From Entrophospora sp. SA101 (Eukaryota > Glomeromycota > Glomeromycetes > Entrophosporales > Entrophosporaceae), in assembly GCA_958430865.1 (NCBI GenBank), contig CAUDNR010004328.1:25645-53778 (forward strand): 28,134 bases of DNA, read 5' to 3'. The notes beneath the pieces are model-generated. The model did no database searches. It saw only the letters and a list, made by a program, of their open reading frames with translations, and had not been told where the DNA came from. This document shows positions 1-9,586 of the stretch, piece by piece. The position numbers were made by a program, and so were the translations under genes. Numbering within the stretch: position 1 is the stretch's first letter; each line of letters opens with the position of its first letter.

Positions 1-470
1 ATTTTTTTCCTATAATATCTATTACTTACTTTCATAAATAATATGTTGTAAACTTGGTTCTTTTGATTTCTCTTTTTAAAAATTTTTTGCTGAATCCAAT
101 CTGTATAAAATTCTTGACTGTTAAATTTCTATAAAATAGTTTTTCGTAAACATCTCTAAAACTTATTAACCAACACCCCCCATAAAGTAATGACCATATG
201 AAAGCTTAGAGTATTTTACTCCTCTTCAGTCACTATCAGGTCTTTTAAAGCGATATTGAAAAATAATCTGAGGTTTGAAGTGAAAAAGTAACACCATTTT
301 TGAATAGTCGTAGATTTATATAGAGAAGACCTTTCGATATGAAAGAGTATTCATTCGAAAGCTTTAATGTAGTATTTTTATTTTACTCTAACAACGAAGT
401 TCGAGTTTATTATAAAAATAACGAGCTATTTTAAAAAAAATTCATGTGACACGAATTAGAAATTTTTTAT
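1..470. other. AT-rich intergenic stretch, no gene seen
   Basis: No open frame with recognisable content was seen on either strand. The right edge runs into the decayed protein kinase described next. Confidence 0.4.
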
Positions 471-479
471 TTAATATAG

Positions 480-960
480 AAAATAATTTGAAAGGACATG
501 TCACACGACTGATACAAATGTTCACTTTGTCTGGTTTTGTTGCAGTATGCCCATATAATCTTTTTAATGCCACAATCCTATTTTCATTAATTTTTTACAA
601 TCCTAATTTTTTTACAATTATCTATATGTTTATGACCATTTACCTAAGTAGCTTTATATATAGTTGCAAAACCACCTTCACCAATCTTTTCAATATCTGT
701 TAGCTCATTATAAGAAACTCATTGAAGATAATCCCTATTATTATATCCAATTGCTTTAAGTTGTATACCTTTAATCAACTCATCTAATGTTTCATTGCCA
801 CTAGTCTATCCTTTCAGTTAATGATTTAGGATCACATGATTGACACCATGAATCATGTAACTTTTTTAATGCCAAAATTCTATCTTCACTAACCCTTTCT
901 CCATTATAATAAAAAGATCGACATTTCACTGATTCATAGAAAAATGAATATTAATGCAGA
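480..960 (-). pseudogene. Decayed protein kinase, N-lobe fragment
   Basis: Read on the minus strand, this stretch gives the pre-kinase linker and N-lobe typical of the large Glomeromycotina tyrosine-kinase-like families: a Cys-rich piece (WCQSCDPKSLTE), then TSGNETLDELIKG, then the glycine-rich loop IGEGGFATIYKAT near 645-690, and further on a VALK-like segment (RIVALKRLYG) near 540-575 that resembles the ATP-anchoring lysine region. The reading is broken by one frameshift between SLTE and TSGN (around 810). It also has three in-frame stops where family members have tryptophan: before TSGN, before VSYNEL, and just after YKAT. No C-lobe (HRD, DFG) is visible. It cannot encode a working kinase. 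Family assignment is from motif memory; the exact subfamily is not resolved. Confidence 0.7.
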
Positions 961-979
961 TCATTTTTAGAATAAAATA

Positions 980-2065
980 ATGTCTAGAAAAATTTTATTA
1001 CTTAAAGAAAAAAACGTCCAAGAGAAAAAAACTAACAATGATAACAATGACAGCAACAACGACCATAACGAGCTTGATCCATACGAAGAAGAATTTTTAA
1101 AAAAATCCAATAATTACGCTTGTTTATTTCTACCAGTGCTAGCTCATATGTTAGTTGGAATATCAGATTTATCAAAAATATTAAAAAATAATAATCCATT
1201 AAATAATAATAAATTTTGGGGCATAATAGTTACTAGCCAAAGAGCTGTTGAAGGATTGAAAGTTGCTTGGAATGAAGTTTTCCTAGAATCCGGTGATTAT
1301 TTGTTGTGATAAATTGTTATTGATTGATTTATCAATATGATTTATATATCTATCATCTATATTCTAGAGTCGTCATCATCATCATTATCAAAAATAAGCG
1401 AATCATGGTTAAAACTTCCAATTTTCGTTGTAGGAAAAGCAACAGAAAAATCAATAAAAAATTTAGGATTTAATAATGTATTTGGTGCTAAAGAATCTGG
1501 ATCTTCTGAATTATTAGCAAATTACATAGAAACTTATTATGCTGAACATAATGATCAAACCATACAAAAAAAAAACAATATTTCCGCCTCCACTTCTATT
1601 ACCACCACTACTGCTCCACTTTTATTATTTCTTGTAGGTGATAAGCGTCGTGATGAGTTACCAAAGAAATTATTGGAGGCAAAAATAAATTTCCAAGAAC
1701 TTTTAATTTATGAAACTAAACCTAATCCACAATTTTCAATTGAATTAAACAAAATTTTCAAAACATCATCACATCATAATGATGATGATTGGTGGATAGT
1801 ATTTTTTAGTCCTTCAGGTGTGGATGTAGCAATTGAACCTTTAAAAAAACAATTTGGGGGAAAAGATGACAGCAAAGAATTATTTTGGAGTAGTACCAGT
1901 AGTATTAGTAGTGATGGTAATAATAAAAAAATTAAAATTGCTTCAATTGGTAAAACAACAGGTAGATATCTTGAAGACATTAAAAAAATTAAAGTTCACA
2001 TTATGTCAACAAGGCCGGATCCAGAAAGTTTGTTAAAATCTATTAATGAATATTATAATTTATAA
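980..2065 (+). CDS. HEM4: Uroporphyrinogen-III synthase (two exons)
   Basis: Cyclises hydroxymethylbilane to uroporphyrinogen III, the fourth step of heme and siroheme synthesis, in the cytosol. Proposed exons are 980-1292 and 1368-2065 (336 residues), joined by a 75-base intron with donor GTGATT and acceptor CTAG that restores the frame. Visible family segments in order are VTSQRAVEGL near residue 90, FVVGKATEKSIKNLGF, LFLVGDKRRDELPKKL, LLIYETKPNP, WIVFFSPSGVDVA, IASIGKTTGRYLEDI and a C-terminal STRPDPESLLKSI, matching the two alternating lobes of the HEM4 fold. It is longer than yeast Hem4 (about 275 residues) because of an Asn/Asp-rich N-terminal insert and Thr/Ser-rich loops. The non-GTAAGT donor is the weakest point of the model; GT dinucleotides just downstream (1303, 1306) either do not keep the frame or look worse. 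It is convergent with the PRP28 relic about 125 bases downstream. Confidence 0.9.
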
Positions 2066-2189
2066 TAATGATTCTGATTATTTATTATGATTAGGATTAT
2101 GATTATAATGATAATAAAATAAGAAAGTTGCTTGTATATATTCTATATATGTATATAAATATGTACAATAATTTATTAATAATAAATAC

Positions 2190-3144
2190 CTGTTTCTGCT
2201 ATACCAATAATGTCTCTATTTTGTAAACCTATAGGAATTGCTTGTCGTTGAATAGGTGTTGGTTCCTTATGTCCAATATTTTCAATAAGATCAAGTATTC
2301 TTTGTGGTAAACCAAATTCCTTCCACGGCCTTATAGAATTTGGAATACTGCCACCTTTAGTTGCAATATTGAAATCCTCTTTGAATATATGCCAGTCTCT
2401 CTCCTTCATTTCTGTTAAAGGTTTTTCTGATCAGTATCGATCATCCCACATGGTTTTTAATTCTTTTCGCCTATCAATTTCCATTTTCATAAAAAAATAA
2501 GTTATTGATTTTTTTTTAACAATAATTCAAAAAAAGTTTGTTTAAAAAAAAAAAAAAAAAGAAAAAATACTCGGCTCGACCTTTCTGATCCTTTGTTCTA
2601 ATAATTGATTATAGAATGTTGCACGATCTCTTTTTTGCTCCTTAATATCAATACCAGCAAGATGACCATGTCCAAACATTTGAGCTTTGCGTTTATTTGC
2701 ATATAAAGGATTAAAATCTTGTGAAGTAACTTCTCCAGCATCCTAATCAAAAACAAATTTCTTCTCATCATTTTACGTATTTTACTTTTTTACGTCCACC
2801 CACCACTCATATAACGTTCCTATTTCATATATATAATATAGTTTTTGACATGTAAAGAATACATAACCAGAAAAATGGTAAACTAAATAAATATAATAAT
2901 AAATAAGATTCATAATAACAGGAATAGATCAATTAACCCTCTAAAGAAAAAAAAAATGAAATCATTACTCTGATTGCTTGCAGTTCCTTATCATCCGTTT
3001 TTGAAGTATCATCATCATCATTTTTATTATTTAGATGTTTGTCATTACCATCTCTATCTCTTCCTTTTATTCGATCACGATCGTAATGAACATATTTATC
3101 ACGATCATAACGGTCATAATAATCTCGATGATCTCTACCATAAC
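2190..3144 (-). pseudogene. PRP28: Broken PRP28 (DDX23-type) spliceosomal DEAD-box helicase, N-terminal part only
   Basis: PRP28 is the DEAD-box ATPase that exchanges U1 for U6 at the 5' splice site. On the minus strand the relic reads: an Arg/Asp-rich segment (2969-3144) ending KELQAIR; an intron with donor GTAATG and acceptor ATAG; ERYM at 2819; KKFVFD, DAGEVTSQDFNPLYANK and HLAGIDIKEQKR; a further intron-like gap near 2490-2570; MWDDRY, SEKPL and [19 protein letters not shown]; then the Q motif ([12 protein letters not shown]) and motif I start [11 protein letters not shown]. It stops at a donor-like GTATTT at 2189, and the rest of the helicase core has no room before HEM4. In-frame stops are TAA at 2790-2792, TAG at 2743-2745 (conserved Trp of FDWD) and TGA at 2431-2433 (Trp of DRHWSEK). 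A frameshift lies near 2770. It is a dead, truncated copy; a working copy is presumably elsewhere. Confidence 0.88.
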
Positions 3145-3149
3145 CTAAA

Positions 3150-4884
3150 GTATAAATATAAATAAAAATGCAATAAAGACAGAATAAAAGGCCAATTTGG
3201 TACGTTATTATTTAGTCAAGAATTTTGGCTATTGAAAATAAAAATAATTGGTTTATATTTTGATAGTGTAGAGACCGGTTGATAATAAAACAAAGCATCC
3301 GTCCGTACCTTATTATTTTCAATTTTTTATGTTTCTCGTAATTTTAACATTATTTTAATTAATGAAGTTTTCATTACAGAATATATAAGGATCCATTTGA
3401 ATGGAATATATAGGATTAATTTACCACAAAAATAATGACATTAAGAATCAAACGGGGCTTTAAGCCTTTTTCAACATTGTGCCAAAAAAAATTTCAATTA
3501 AACAATAATATCACATGATTGATACTGCAGACTGAGTTTCAATTATTCCCCGAGTAGGGATCTATATACGGAATAGAAAAAATTTATCAGCAATTTATTA
3601 ATCCGTTTCAACAGTATCATATATTTCTTAATTCTTGCAAAATTATTAATAAGTTTTATTATTCCAAACTATTATAATGGGAAAAGGTGTAGAATTAATA
3701 ATTGATAATAATTCTTTTTTTTTCATATTTTTTTTTTCATTTTGCTGTGCTGTTTCTTTTTGTTCTGTTATTAGAATAGAATGCAGGAATTAATAAAAGC
3801 TCCTTGCAATAAGATTTCTTTCAACAATATATTCCTTTTTTCTTTTGAAAGATAGCTAAAATTTTTCATTTTTTCACTCAAAATAACATCATCTTTCAAA
3901 TTCCTAAAATGGCATCTTGTAAAAAAACTGGCTCTTCCTCAATTCTACTCTAAAACATTGTGATTCAGTACTAAAATCAGGTGTTTTTCATGGTCCCAAA
4001 CTTTCTCTTCCTTAAATCCAATCATATTAAAAAGATTAGATTTAAATTACAGTTTATTCTATAATGGACCATTTGGCATCATAGATAGTAATGATTATAT
4101 ATTAATATAGGACATATAAATTGGGCTTAAATTCTCAGTCCATTATAGCGCAAGATTTATTATAGAAAAATTTATGAAGATAAGTATAGTTTACTTTCTC
4201 TATAATGAAATTTTTGCAATTTCTTGCTGCAATTTCCCAATGATGTTGAGAAGGTACTGGAAGAATCGTGGATTTATTGAATTCTTCCAATATTGCATCA
4301 AGGCCTTGATGTTGATTCCAAAATTCAGAAATCTCTGTACTATTTGATTATCATCACTATCACTATCATTATCAGTGATATTCTTTGTCTTCTTCATTAT
4401 TGTTATCCTATTTCACCTCTTAATTCTTTTCCTTATTAACCAAAGGTTATTTTCATTGGTGGAATTTTTTATAATTGAAGCAACAATTCTTTTCTCATCA
4501 GGTGCTCACTCACTACCATTTCATTGAAAAAAAAATTTGAGTCCTGCTCACATAAGTCTTCGCATAAGCCCTAAACATTATTATTATTATTATTATTATT
4601 ATTTTAAGCAATATTATTCATGCACATTGTATAATTATATATATATATGTTTTATTAAATAATAACAAAAATAATAAAAATATAATAATCAAATCAAATT
4701 TTTTTATTGTAAAACTAATGATGGGATGATGTATTTAATCAAAAAAAATTTTTTCACTATTAATCAATTAAAAACAAAATGTCATTAAATTGATCAAATT
4801 AAAAAAATTAATACTTAATTAACTTGCTACCAAAAAAATGAAAAAGAATCACAACTATGTGGATGATGTAGCAGTTATGGTGAT
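3150..4884. other. Gene-poor AT-rich stretch
   Basis: No confident gene. A 65-codon minus-strand frame at 4200-4397 starts with a Lys/Asp/Ser-rich stretch and matches no family I recognise. Plus-strand readings around 3780-4020 look faintly protein-like but are full of stops. A trinucleotide microsatellite lies at 4577-4604. Confidence 0.4.
4577..4604. repeat. (ATT)n microsatellite
   Basis: About nine uninterrupted ATT units in intergenic DNA. Confidence 0.9.
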
Positions 4885-5913
4885 TTAAGCCTTATCAGTA
4901 GTAGTGGTGGTGGCAGTAGCAGCTGAATCTGTAGTAGTTATAGTAGCTGTACTATCTATAGTGGTTGCAGTGGCTGTAGTGGTGGCAGTGGCTGTAGTGG
5001 TGGCAGTGGCTGTAGTGGCTGTAGTGGCTGCAGTGGCTGCAGTGGCTGCAGTGGCTGCAGTGGCTGTAGTGGTTGTAGCGGTTTCAGTAGCTGTAGTAGC
5101 TGGTGTTGTTGATGACACTTCTGCTTCTTTATCATCTTCATCTTTCTTTTCACTTGTAGCTTCAAAATTTTCAACTAATTCTGGAATGTCATCATCATCT
5201 ACTGAACCAGTAGCACCACCACTACCACTGCCACCAACAATATCACCTTGTGCACCTTGAGATGATAAATTGAGATGATAAGATTCTGCCAATTTACGAA
5301 GTGATGCAAGGGAGTCTGGTCCTAGTTGGTTCAAAATTCCTGGTACCAATTCTGTAAGATCCTTTTCTTCACCATGACCATTAATTACAAATGTATTTGA
5401 ATGAACTGATGCTTGAACTAATAATTATTTATTTATTTTTAATTAATTTTAGTAGGAAGAGAATTTAGTGTTTTATAAATTGATAATGATGATAATTATA
5501 AATGATGATAATGATGATAATTATAAATGATGATAAATGATGGATATTAAATAATGAATGATGATCATAATATTGATAACAGTATAATCATAATAATATT
5601 AACTTTCATTACCTTTTGGATTAGTAAAATGGATAACAGATCCATCTTCTTTAAACATATTTACTTCTTCAATTGTTGGAATTGCTTGAACATTAAGTTT
5701 CTTGAGTGTAGACTGTAGTTTTTTATCATCATTATTAACAGTTTTATATACCTTTTTAACCTTACGTCTTGGTGTTCCTTTACCACCTATCAATAAACTA
5801 ATAATAATTGATTATTTTGTTCAGAAAATTTTTTTCCATCTTGAAAATATAAAATAAATTTTTTTACCAATCCGAACTTGTGCTTGAAGCTTGGCAAGTT
5901 TTTCAGGATTCAT
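4885..5913 (-). CDS. EGD1: Nascent polypeptide-associated complex subunit beta (BTF3/Egd1)
   Basis: Beta subunit of NAC, the ribosome-bound heterodimer that shields nascent chains at the tunnel exit and limits wrong targeting to the ER. Three exons on the minus strand: 5868-5913, 5613-5786 and 4885-5417, with canonical GT-AG introns in phase 1, giving 250 residues. It starts [10 protein letters not shown], the usual family start. The ribosome-binding RRKVKK motif is at residues 22-27, the NAC domain follows ([35 protein letters not shown]), and the acidic end [11 protein letters not shown] lies at about 149-159. Usual orthologues end near here (150-160 residues). This one continues with an acidic linker and, from about residue 177 to the stop, a tail almost entirely of Ala and Thr encoded by a GTGGCTGCA-like minisatellite. 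A TTA microsatellite sits directly upstream of the start codon. The identity is secure; the biological reality of the tail is less so. Confidence 0.93.
4888..5109 (-). repeat. Coding minisatellite giving the Ala/Thr tail of NAC beta
   Basis: Units of 9 to 18 bases built from GTGGCTGCA, GTGGCTGTA and GTGGTGGCA (plus strand) are repeated from about 4960 to 5075. They encode ATA/TAA-type triplets on the minus strand. Several adjacent units are identical, so slippage is likely recent. The region is much more GC-rich than its surroundings. Confidence 0.85.
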
Positions 5914-5927
5914 ATCTATCTATATGC

Positions 5928-5957
<30 letters not shown>
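5928..5957. repeat. (TAA)n microsatellite upstream of the NAC beta start codon
   Basis: Ten or so TAA units (TTA on the gene strand) ending about 15 bases before the ATG at 5913, so probably within the promoter or 5' leader. Confidence 0.85.
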
Positions 5958-5960
<3 letters not shown>

Positions 5961-6197
5961 TGTTATTTCTTGCCTCACCAAACTCTTAATATTTTATTAT
6001 ATTTTATATATACAACTTTGTACATATATAGGTAAAAACATATACAGAACAGATATTTTAAAAAGATAATTAAAAAATTCTAAAGTATTAGATTGAGATA
6101 GATGATTGGTTAAAATTTTAAAAGAATCAATTTCCAGATTTTTTTTTCCAAAAAAAAAAACATCATAATTTAATTTTTTTTAATATATATTTACAAA

Positions 6198-6924
6198 ATG
6201 GTAATTTATTATTAATGCATTTGTTATTTAAATGAATCAAATTCATATTAATTTGATTGATTATTAATACGTTATCTAGCCTACAAGACTTAAAAAGAAT
6301 AGAAAAAAGCGTGGTCATGTTTCTGCAGGACATGGTCGAATTGGTAAATGAACAAAATCAAAAAATTGAGCTTTTTTTCTCTCCCTATAATATATGTATA
6401 TATATATATATATATGCTCATCAACCAATTAATCAATACTTCCTTGCCAAAAAAAAATAATTACATGAAGGTAAACACCGTAAACATCCGGGTGGTAGAG
6501 GTTTAGCAGGTGGTCTACATCATCATCGTACCAACATGGATAAATATCATCCTGGTTATTATGGTAAAGTCGGTATGAGACATTTTCATATGACTCGTAA
6601 TCAATCCTATTGTCCAACTGTCAACTTGGATAAATTATGGACTTTGGTGTCAGAACAAACAAGGAAAATCTATGCTACTAAGAAGGATAATAATCTTGTA
6701 CCTGTGATTGATACTCTGAGAGCAGTAAGTTTATTTGTATATATTTGTTATGCACGTATTTATATTTAATTATGCTAATATTAATTAACAAATAGGGATA
6801 CGGTAAAGTTTTGGGTAAAGGTCGTTTACCTGATCAACCAGTTATTATTAAAGCACGTTATGTTTCTAGACGTGCAGAAGAAAAAATAAAAAAAGTTGGT
6901 GGTATTGTTCAATTAATTACATAA
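6198..6924 (+). CDS. RPL28: 60S ribosomal protein uL15 (yeast L28, animal L27a), four exons
   Basis: Structural protein of the cytosolic large ribosomal subunit. Exons are 6198-6200 (only the ATG), 6280-6343, 6471-6724 and 6796-6924; all introns are GT-AG and all phases join. The product is 149 residues, the same length as yeast Rpl28. Family blocks are [82 protein letters not shown] and [13 protein letters not shown]. The start was chosen because the second exon begins CCTACAAGA (Pro-Thr-Arg), which needs a Met immediately before it; the ATG at 6198 followed by GTAATT supplies it. Residue 38 is Leu where yeast has Gln (see findings). It is divergent from NAC beta with about 285 bases between starts, so a shared promoter region is possible. 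Confidence 0.95.
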
Positions 6925-7327
6925 TAAAAAAAAAACAATGATTTTTCAAAAAAATTATATATATAAGTTGTTTAAAATAAAATTTATTTTATATCAAAAT
7001 TAACATGTTTATTTCTCATACAAAAACTATGTAAAATGTTATTGATAATGGTTTGTCTAAATGATCTTTGTGATGTATCTTGTTTACTTCATCAATAAGA
7101 TAACCTGGTATTGCTATAATGGAAAACGTAATCTATAGTTCAACAAAGGATATCTCCCTCCTCACTTTTCTTTGGTTTCTTCTTTGGCTGGCTTCTTTTT
7201 TATTAAAAATCTAGTGGATATTCAAGTGATTAATATATTGAATTTTCAATCACACAACAAATGAACTGTCAACATTTTCTTTTAATTAATTGTTGCACAA
7301 CACGTCAAAACAATATTTTAATTGATC
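6925..7327. other. Intergenic stretch
   Basis: 3' region of uL15, rich in A/T runs with AATAAA-like words near 6975-6985. A short Lys/Glu-rich minus-strand peptide (about 7160-7200) was seen but is too short to call. Confidence 0.4.
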
Positions 7328-7867
7328 ATGCCAAAAATACAAAAAGAAAAAGAAAAAAGAGGTATTAATAAGTTAAGTGCAGCAATTAGATGATCATCAG
7401 ATTCTGGTAGTTTGGTTAGGTATCAAAAAATGGCAGAATCAAAATCAACAACAAATAATGACACATTATTGACTTCAAAATGGTTGAAAAGAAAAAAATT
7501 AGACGAATTAGGTGAATATATTTTTATAATGCAGTTTAGATTATAACACATATACACACTATTAACTTAAAAAAATTGTTTAATCAATCATTATTTTGAA
7601 TATTTATTAAATATAAGAAAGGTATATGTACTATGGAAGAGGATGAAGTATTATATGCAGCATTAAATAAATATAAAATTATAGGCTGCTATTATTATAT
7701 ATAGGTTTATTATTATAGAGAGATGCATATTTATATTTATATATTTATGTAACTAAACAATTTGACTGATAATGAACTTCACAAGTTAATATATGGAACT
7801 ACACCAGCTGAGCATAAAGGTTTCTGGTGCGAAATTAGTAAATCATATATGTATTATTGTTATATAT
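7328..7867 (+). pseudogene. Possible decayed gene with a SAP-like helical segment
   Basis: From an ATG at 7328 the frame reads a Lys/Glu-rich start, KRGINKLSAAIR, an in-frame TGA, then SSDSGSLVRYQKMAESKSTT and LLTSKWLKRKKLDEL. A GT-AG gap (about 7513-7621) could join this to GICTMEEDEVLYAALNKYKI. A later piece, ELHKLIYGTTPAEHKGFWCE, lies near 7770-7845. The Leu/Lys pattern resembles a SAP or similar short helix-turn-helix segment, but this is a guess. Alternatively the true start is the later ATG (7431) and the gene is alive and very short. Function is not recognised. Confidence 0.28.
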
Positions 7868-8039
7868 TTATATATAATGTAATATATTATTGCTAAATAT
7901 AATACTTGTGGATTAAAAGCAACTCCATAAGTAACAAGGCCACTAAAAAATGTGTGTATACTTACATGAGAGATGGTGTTGATTAAAATATACAATTCAA
8001 GATTCCACCTGATATTATTATAATCATTTCTATCTAAAG

Positions 8040-8162
8040 ACTAGTGCCGTAAATTATGATGATGGTAGTAATTGTATTTACGGCATATAAAAAGTGGTTG
8101 CAATTACCTTTGCGACCACTTTTGCAACCATACTTTTTCCTTTTTTGGATTACGGCACTAGT
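8040..8162. mobile_element. 123-bp MITE with 13-bp perfect terminal inverted repeats
   Basis: The left end ACTAGTGCCGTAA (8040-8052) is the exact reverse complement of the right end (8150-8162). Inside, AGTGGTTGCAA near 8092-8102 faces TTGCGACCACT near 8109-8119, and a second TTTACGGCA occurs near 8077-8085, so the whole element can fold. It has no coding capacity. The outer ACTAGT is itself palindromic, so the boundary between target duplication (perhaps CTAG) and inverted repeat cannot be fixed from one copy. This is typical of a non-autonomous DNA transposon. Confidence 0.75.
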
Positions 8163-8383
8163 ATTTAATTGATTCACATCATGCATTCAATGATATTCTA
8201 ATATTATGTTACCATTTAAAAGATCAAACAATTATAATAAAATTGAAGGAAATAAATTTAAATTTTTTATTAATACCATTAATTATTCAAACAATTACAT
8301 TTTTAATATTTGTTTGTATTATATAATTTATAATATTTTGCAAAAAAAAAAGAAAAAAAATTATAACTAAAAAAAATGTTTCA

Positions 8384-8880
8384 CTGTAAAAGATTTGGGA
8401 CCTTTCCAATTCTTCATCAGATTATCAAAAGAATCATCATTGATGTTAATAGTCCAATGATGTAAACTTATTGATTTAAATTTTTTGGTAATGTTTGATT
8501 TAATACTGAAAAAATTTTGTCACCATCTAATCTATCTATATTAAAAACTGGTTTAATTCTAATACTTTCTAATTTAAAACAATTATTAAATAATATTTGT
8601 GGTCTAATTCATTCTTATAAAATGTTGATAAATCCTCTAGGATTTTACAATGCTGTGCAATTGATTGAAACAGCTTCCCTAGAAATTCACTATCATTTGG
8701 AGTACCATCAAGATCTATATCCTTAAGAGTTTTACCATTTGTGTTAATAAAACTCAATAAGTCTAAAAGGAATGGTTGATGATGAATGTTTAATTTCATG
8801 GATTCAATATTTTCCAGTGAAATATTTTTGAAATGTTTTAATTGTTTATCACATAGTGATAAAGTTTTAAATTTTTAAAT
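8384..8880 (-). pseudogene. Decayed LRR/F-box-type protein, C-terminal part
   Basis: The minus strand reads LKTLSLCDKQLKHF, SLENIESMKL, FLLDLLSFINTNGKTLKDID, HCKILEDLSTFYKNELDH; then, after a frameshift near 8595, NNCFKLESIRIKP and FSVLNQTLPKNL; then, after a second shift near 8475, KSISLHHWTININDDSFDNL and a few more residues to about 8384. Leu/Ile spacing and the phrase 'NGKTLKDIDLDG ... HCKILEDLST' are characteristic of the leucine-rich half of Glomeromycotina F-box proteins that recruit SCF ubiquitin-ligase substrates. No F-box remains: upstream sequence is replaced directly by the truncated Tc1-type transposase. Two frameshifts and loss of the N-terminus make it a pseudogene. Confidence 0.7.
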
Positions 8881-9219
8881 GCTGGTAATAATATACAAGC
8901 TCCTACGAATTGTTTTAGTCGAAACCACAAGATAATTTTCTTCAGCAAATTTTTTCTGGATCATATTTGCTGACATGCGGTTATTTGTTTTTACTAGCAT
9001 TTTTAATTCGTTTTGTTCAAGTTCATCTAAAGCTTTTGGTCTACCACTTCTTGATGCACTTTTAACATTTTCTAGATTTTTATAACGAGAAATGGTGTCT
9101 TGAACTGTGCTTCTTGGGATTTTTAGCTTCTTGGCGATATCTCTTACACTCTTACCACCTTCATGAAGGCCTAAAATTTTTCCTCGGATAAATTCTGACA
9201 ATTCTTCGTTTTTTAGCAT
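8875..9219 (-). pseudogene. Tc1/mariner transposase, N-terminal DNA-binding part only
   Basis: The 114-codon frame begins MLKNEELSEFIRGKILGLHEGG, followed by a paired-like helix-turn-helix (KSVRDIAKKLKIPRSTVQDTISRY, residues about 24-47), a linker with SGRPKALDE (about 58-66; the GRPK-type motif between the two DNA-binding subdomains) and the start of the second subdomain (MSANMIQKKF, STKTIRRSL). It ends abruptly after RRSL, where Tc1 proteins continue to the DDE/D catalytic domain. The catalytic domain is absent, and LRR-like sequence begins at the break. It cannot transpose on its own. Confidence 0.85.
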
Positions 9220-9324
9220 TTTTAAGATTAAAAAATTTTTATCAATCTTGATTTTTACAAAATGCGATTTTAATTACTAATTTTTTAATTTTATTATAAA
9301 TTATTTATGCTACCTACAACTACA

Positions 9325-9586
9325 AAAATTTGCATACATATTCTAGATAACCTAAGCTACAATTGATATAAATTTTTATTTTTATTATTATGTAGGATTT
9401 TGGGTAAATTAAGTAAACAAAAAATGATATCGCGATTTTCGTCGAATTTCGTATTTTTTTAACTAAAATGTTTCTAGACGTTCTAAAAGCATCAAATTTT
9501 ACATGCATGTTCGTCAAAACCTAAGCCAAATTTTGTCAAAATTTTATGTATAGTTATTATGTGCGTTTTGTGTAATTAGTAAAAAC
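9325..9586. repeat. Two diverged direct repeats in the transposon leader, about 169 bp apart
   Basis: Copy 1 (about 9325-9420) and copy 2 (about 9495-9586) share, in order, a GCATACATATTC/CATGCATGTTC block, AACCTAAGC (9349 and 9518), a T-rich stretch, TTATTATGT, TTTTG(G/T)GTAA and TTA(A)GTAAA. Copy 2 runs straight into the terminal repeat. The spacing and position resemble the IR/DR arrangement of Tc1-type elements such as Sleeping Beauty, where each end carries two transposase-binding direct repeats. Confidence 0.55.

Noticed and set aside
446..703. 85-codon hydrophobic plus-strand frame
   Set aside because: Lies opposite the decayed kinase, whose motifs are clear on the minus strand.
2743..2745. 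TAG read as a splice acceptor for the PRP28 copy
   Set aside because: The sequence upstream of it continues to read the conserved KKFVFD in frame, so the TAG replaces the conserved Trp rather than ending an intron.
4904..5260. 118-codon plus-strand frame rich in Val and Ala opposite NAC beta
   Set aside because: It is the antisense reading of the Ala/Thr minisatellite of a well-supported gene and has no independent support.
7160..7200. Minus-strand KKPAKEETKEK-stop peptide that resembles a basic ribosomal or histone tail
   Set aside because: Only about 12 codons with no upstream exon found; chance reading of a biased sequence is likely.
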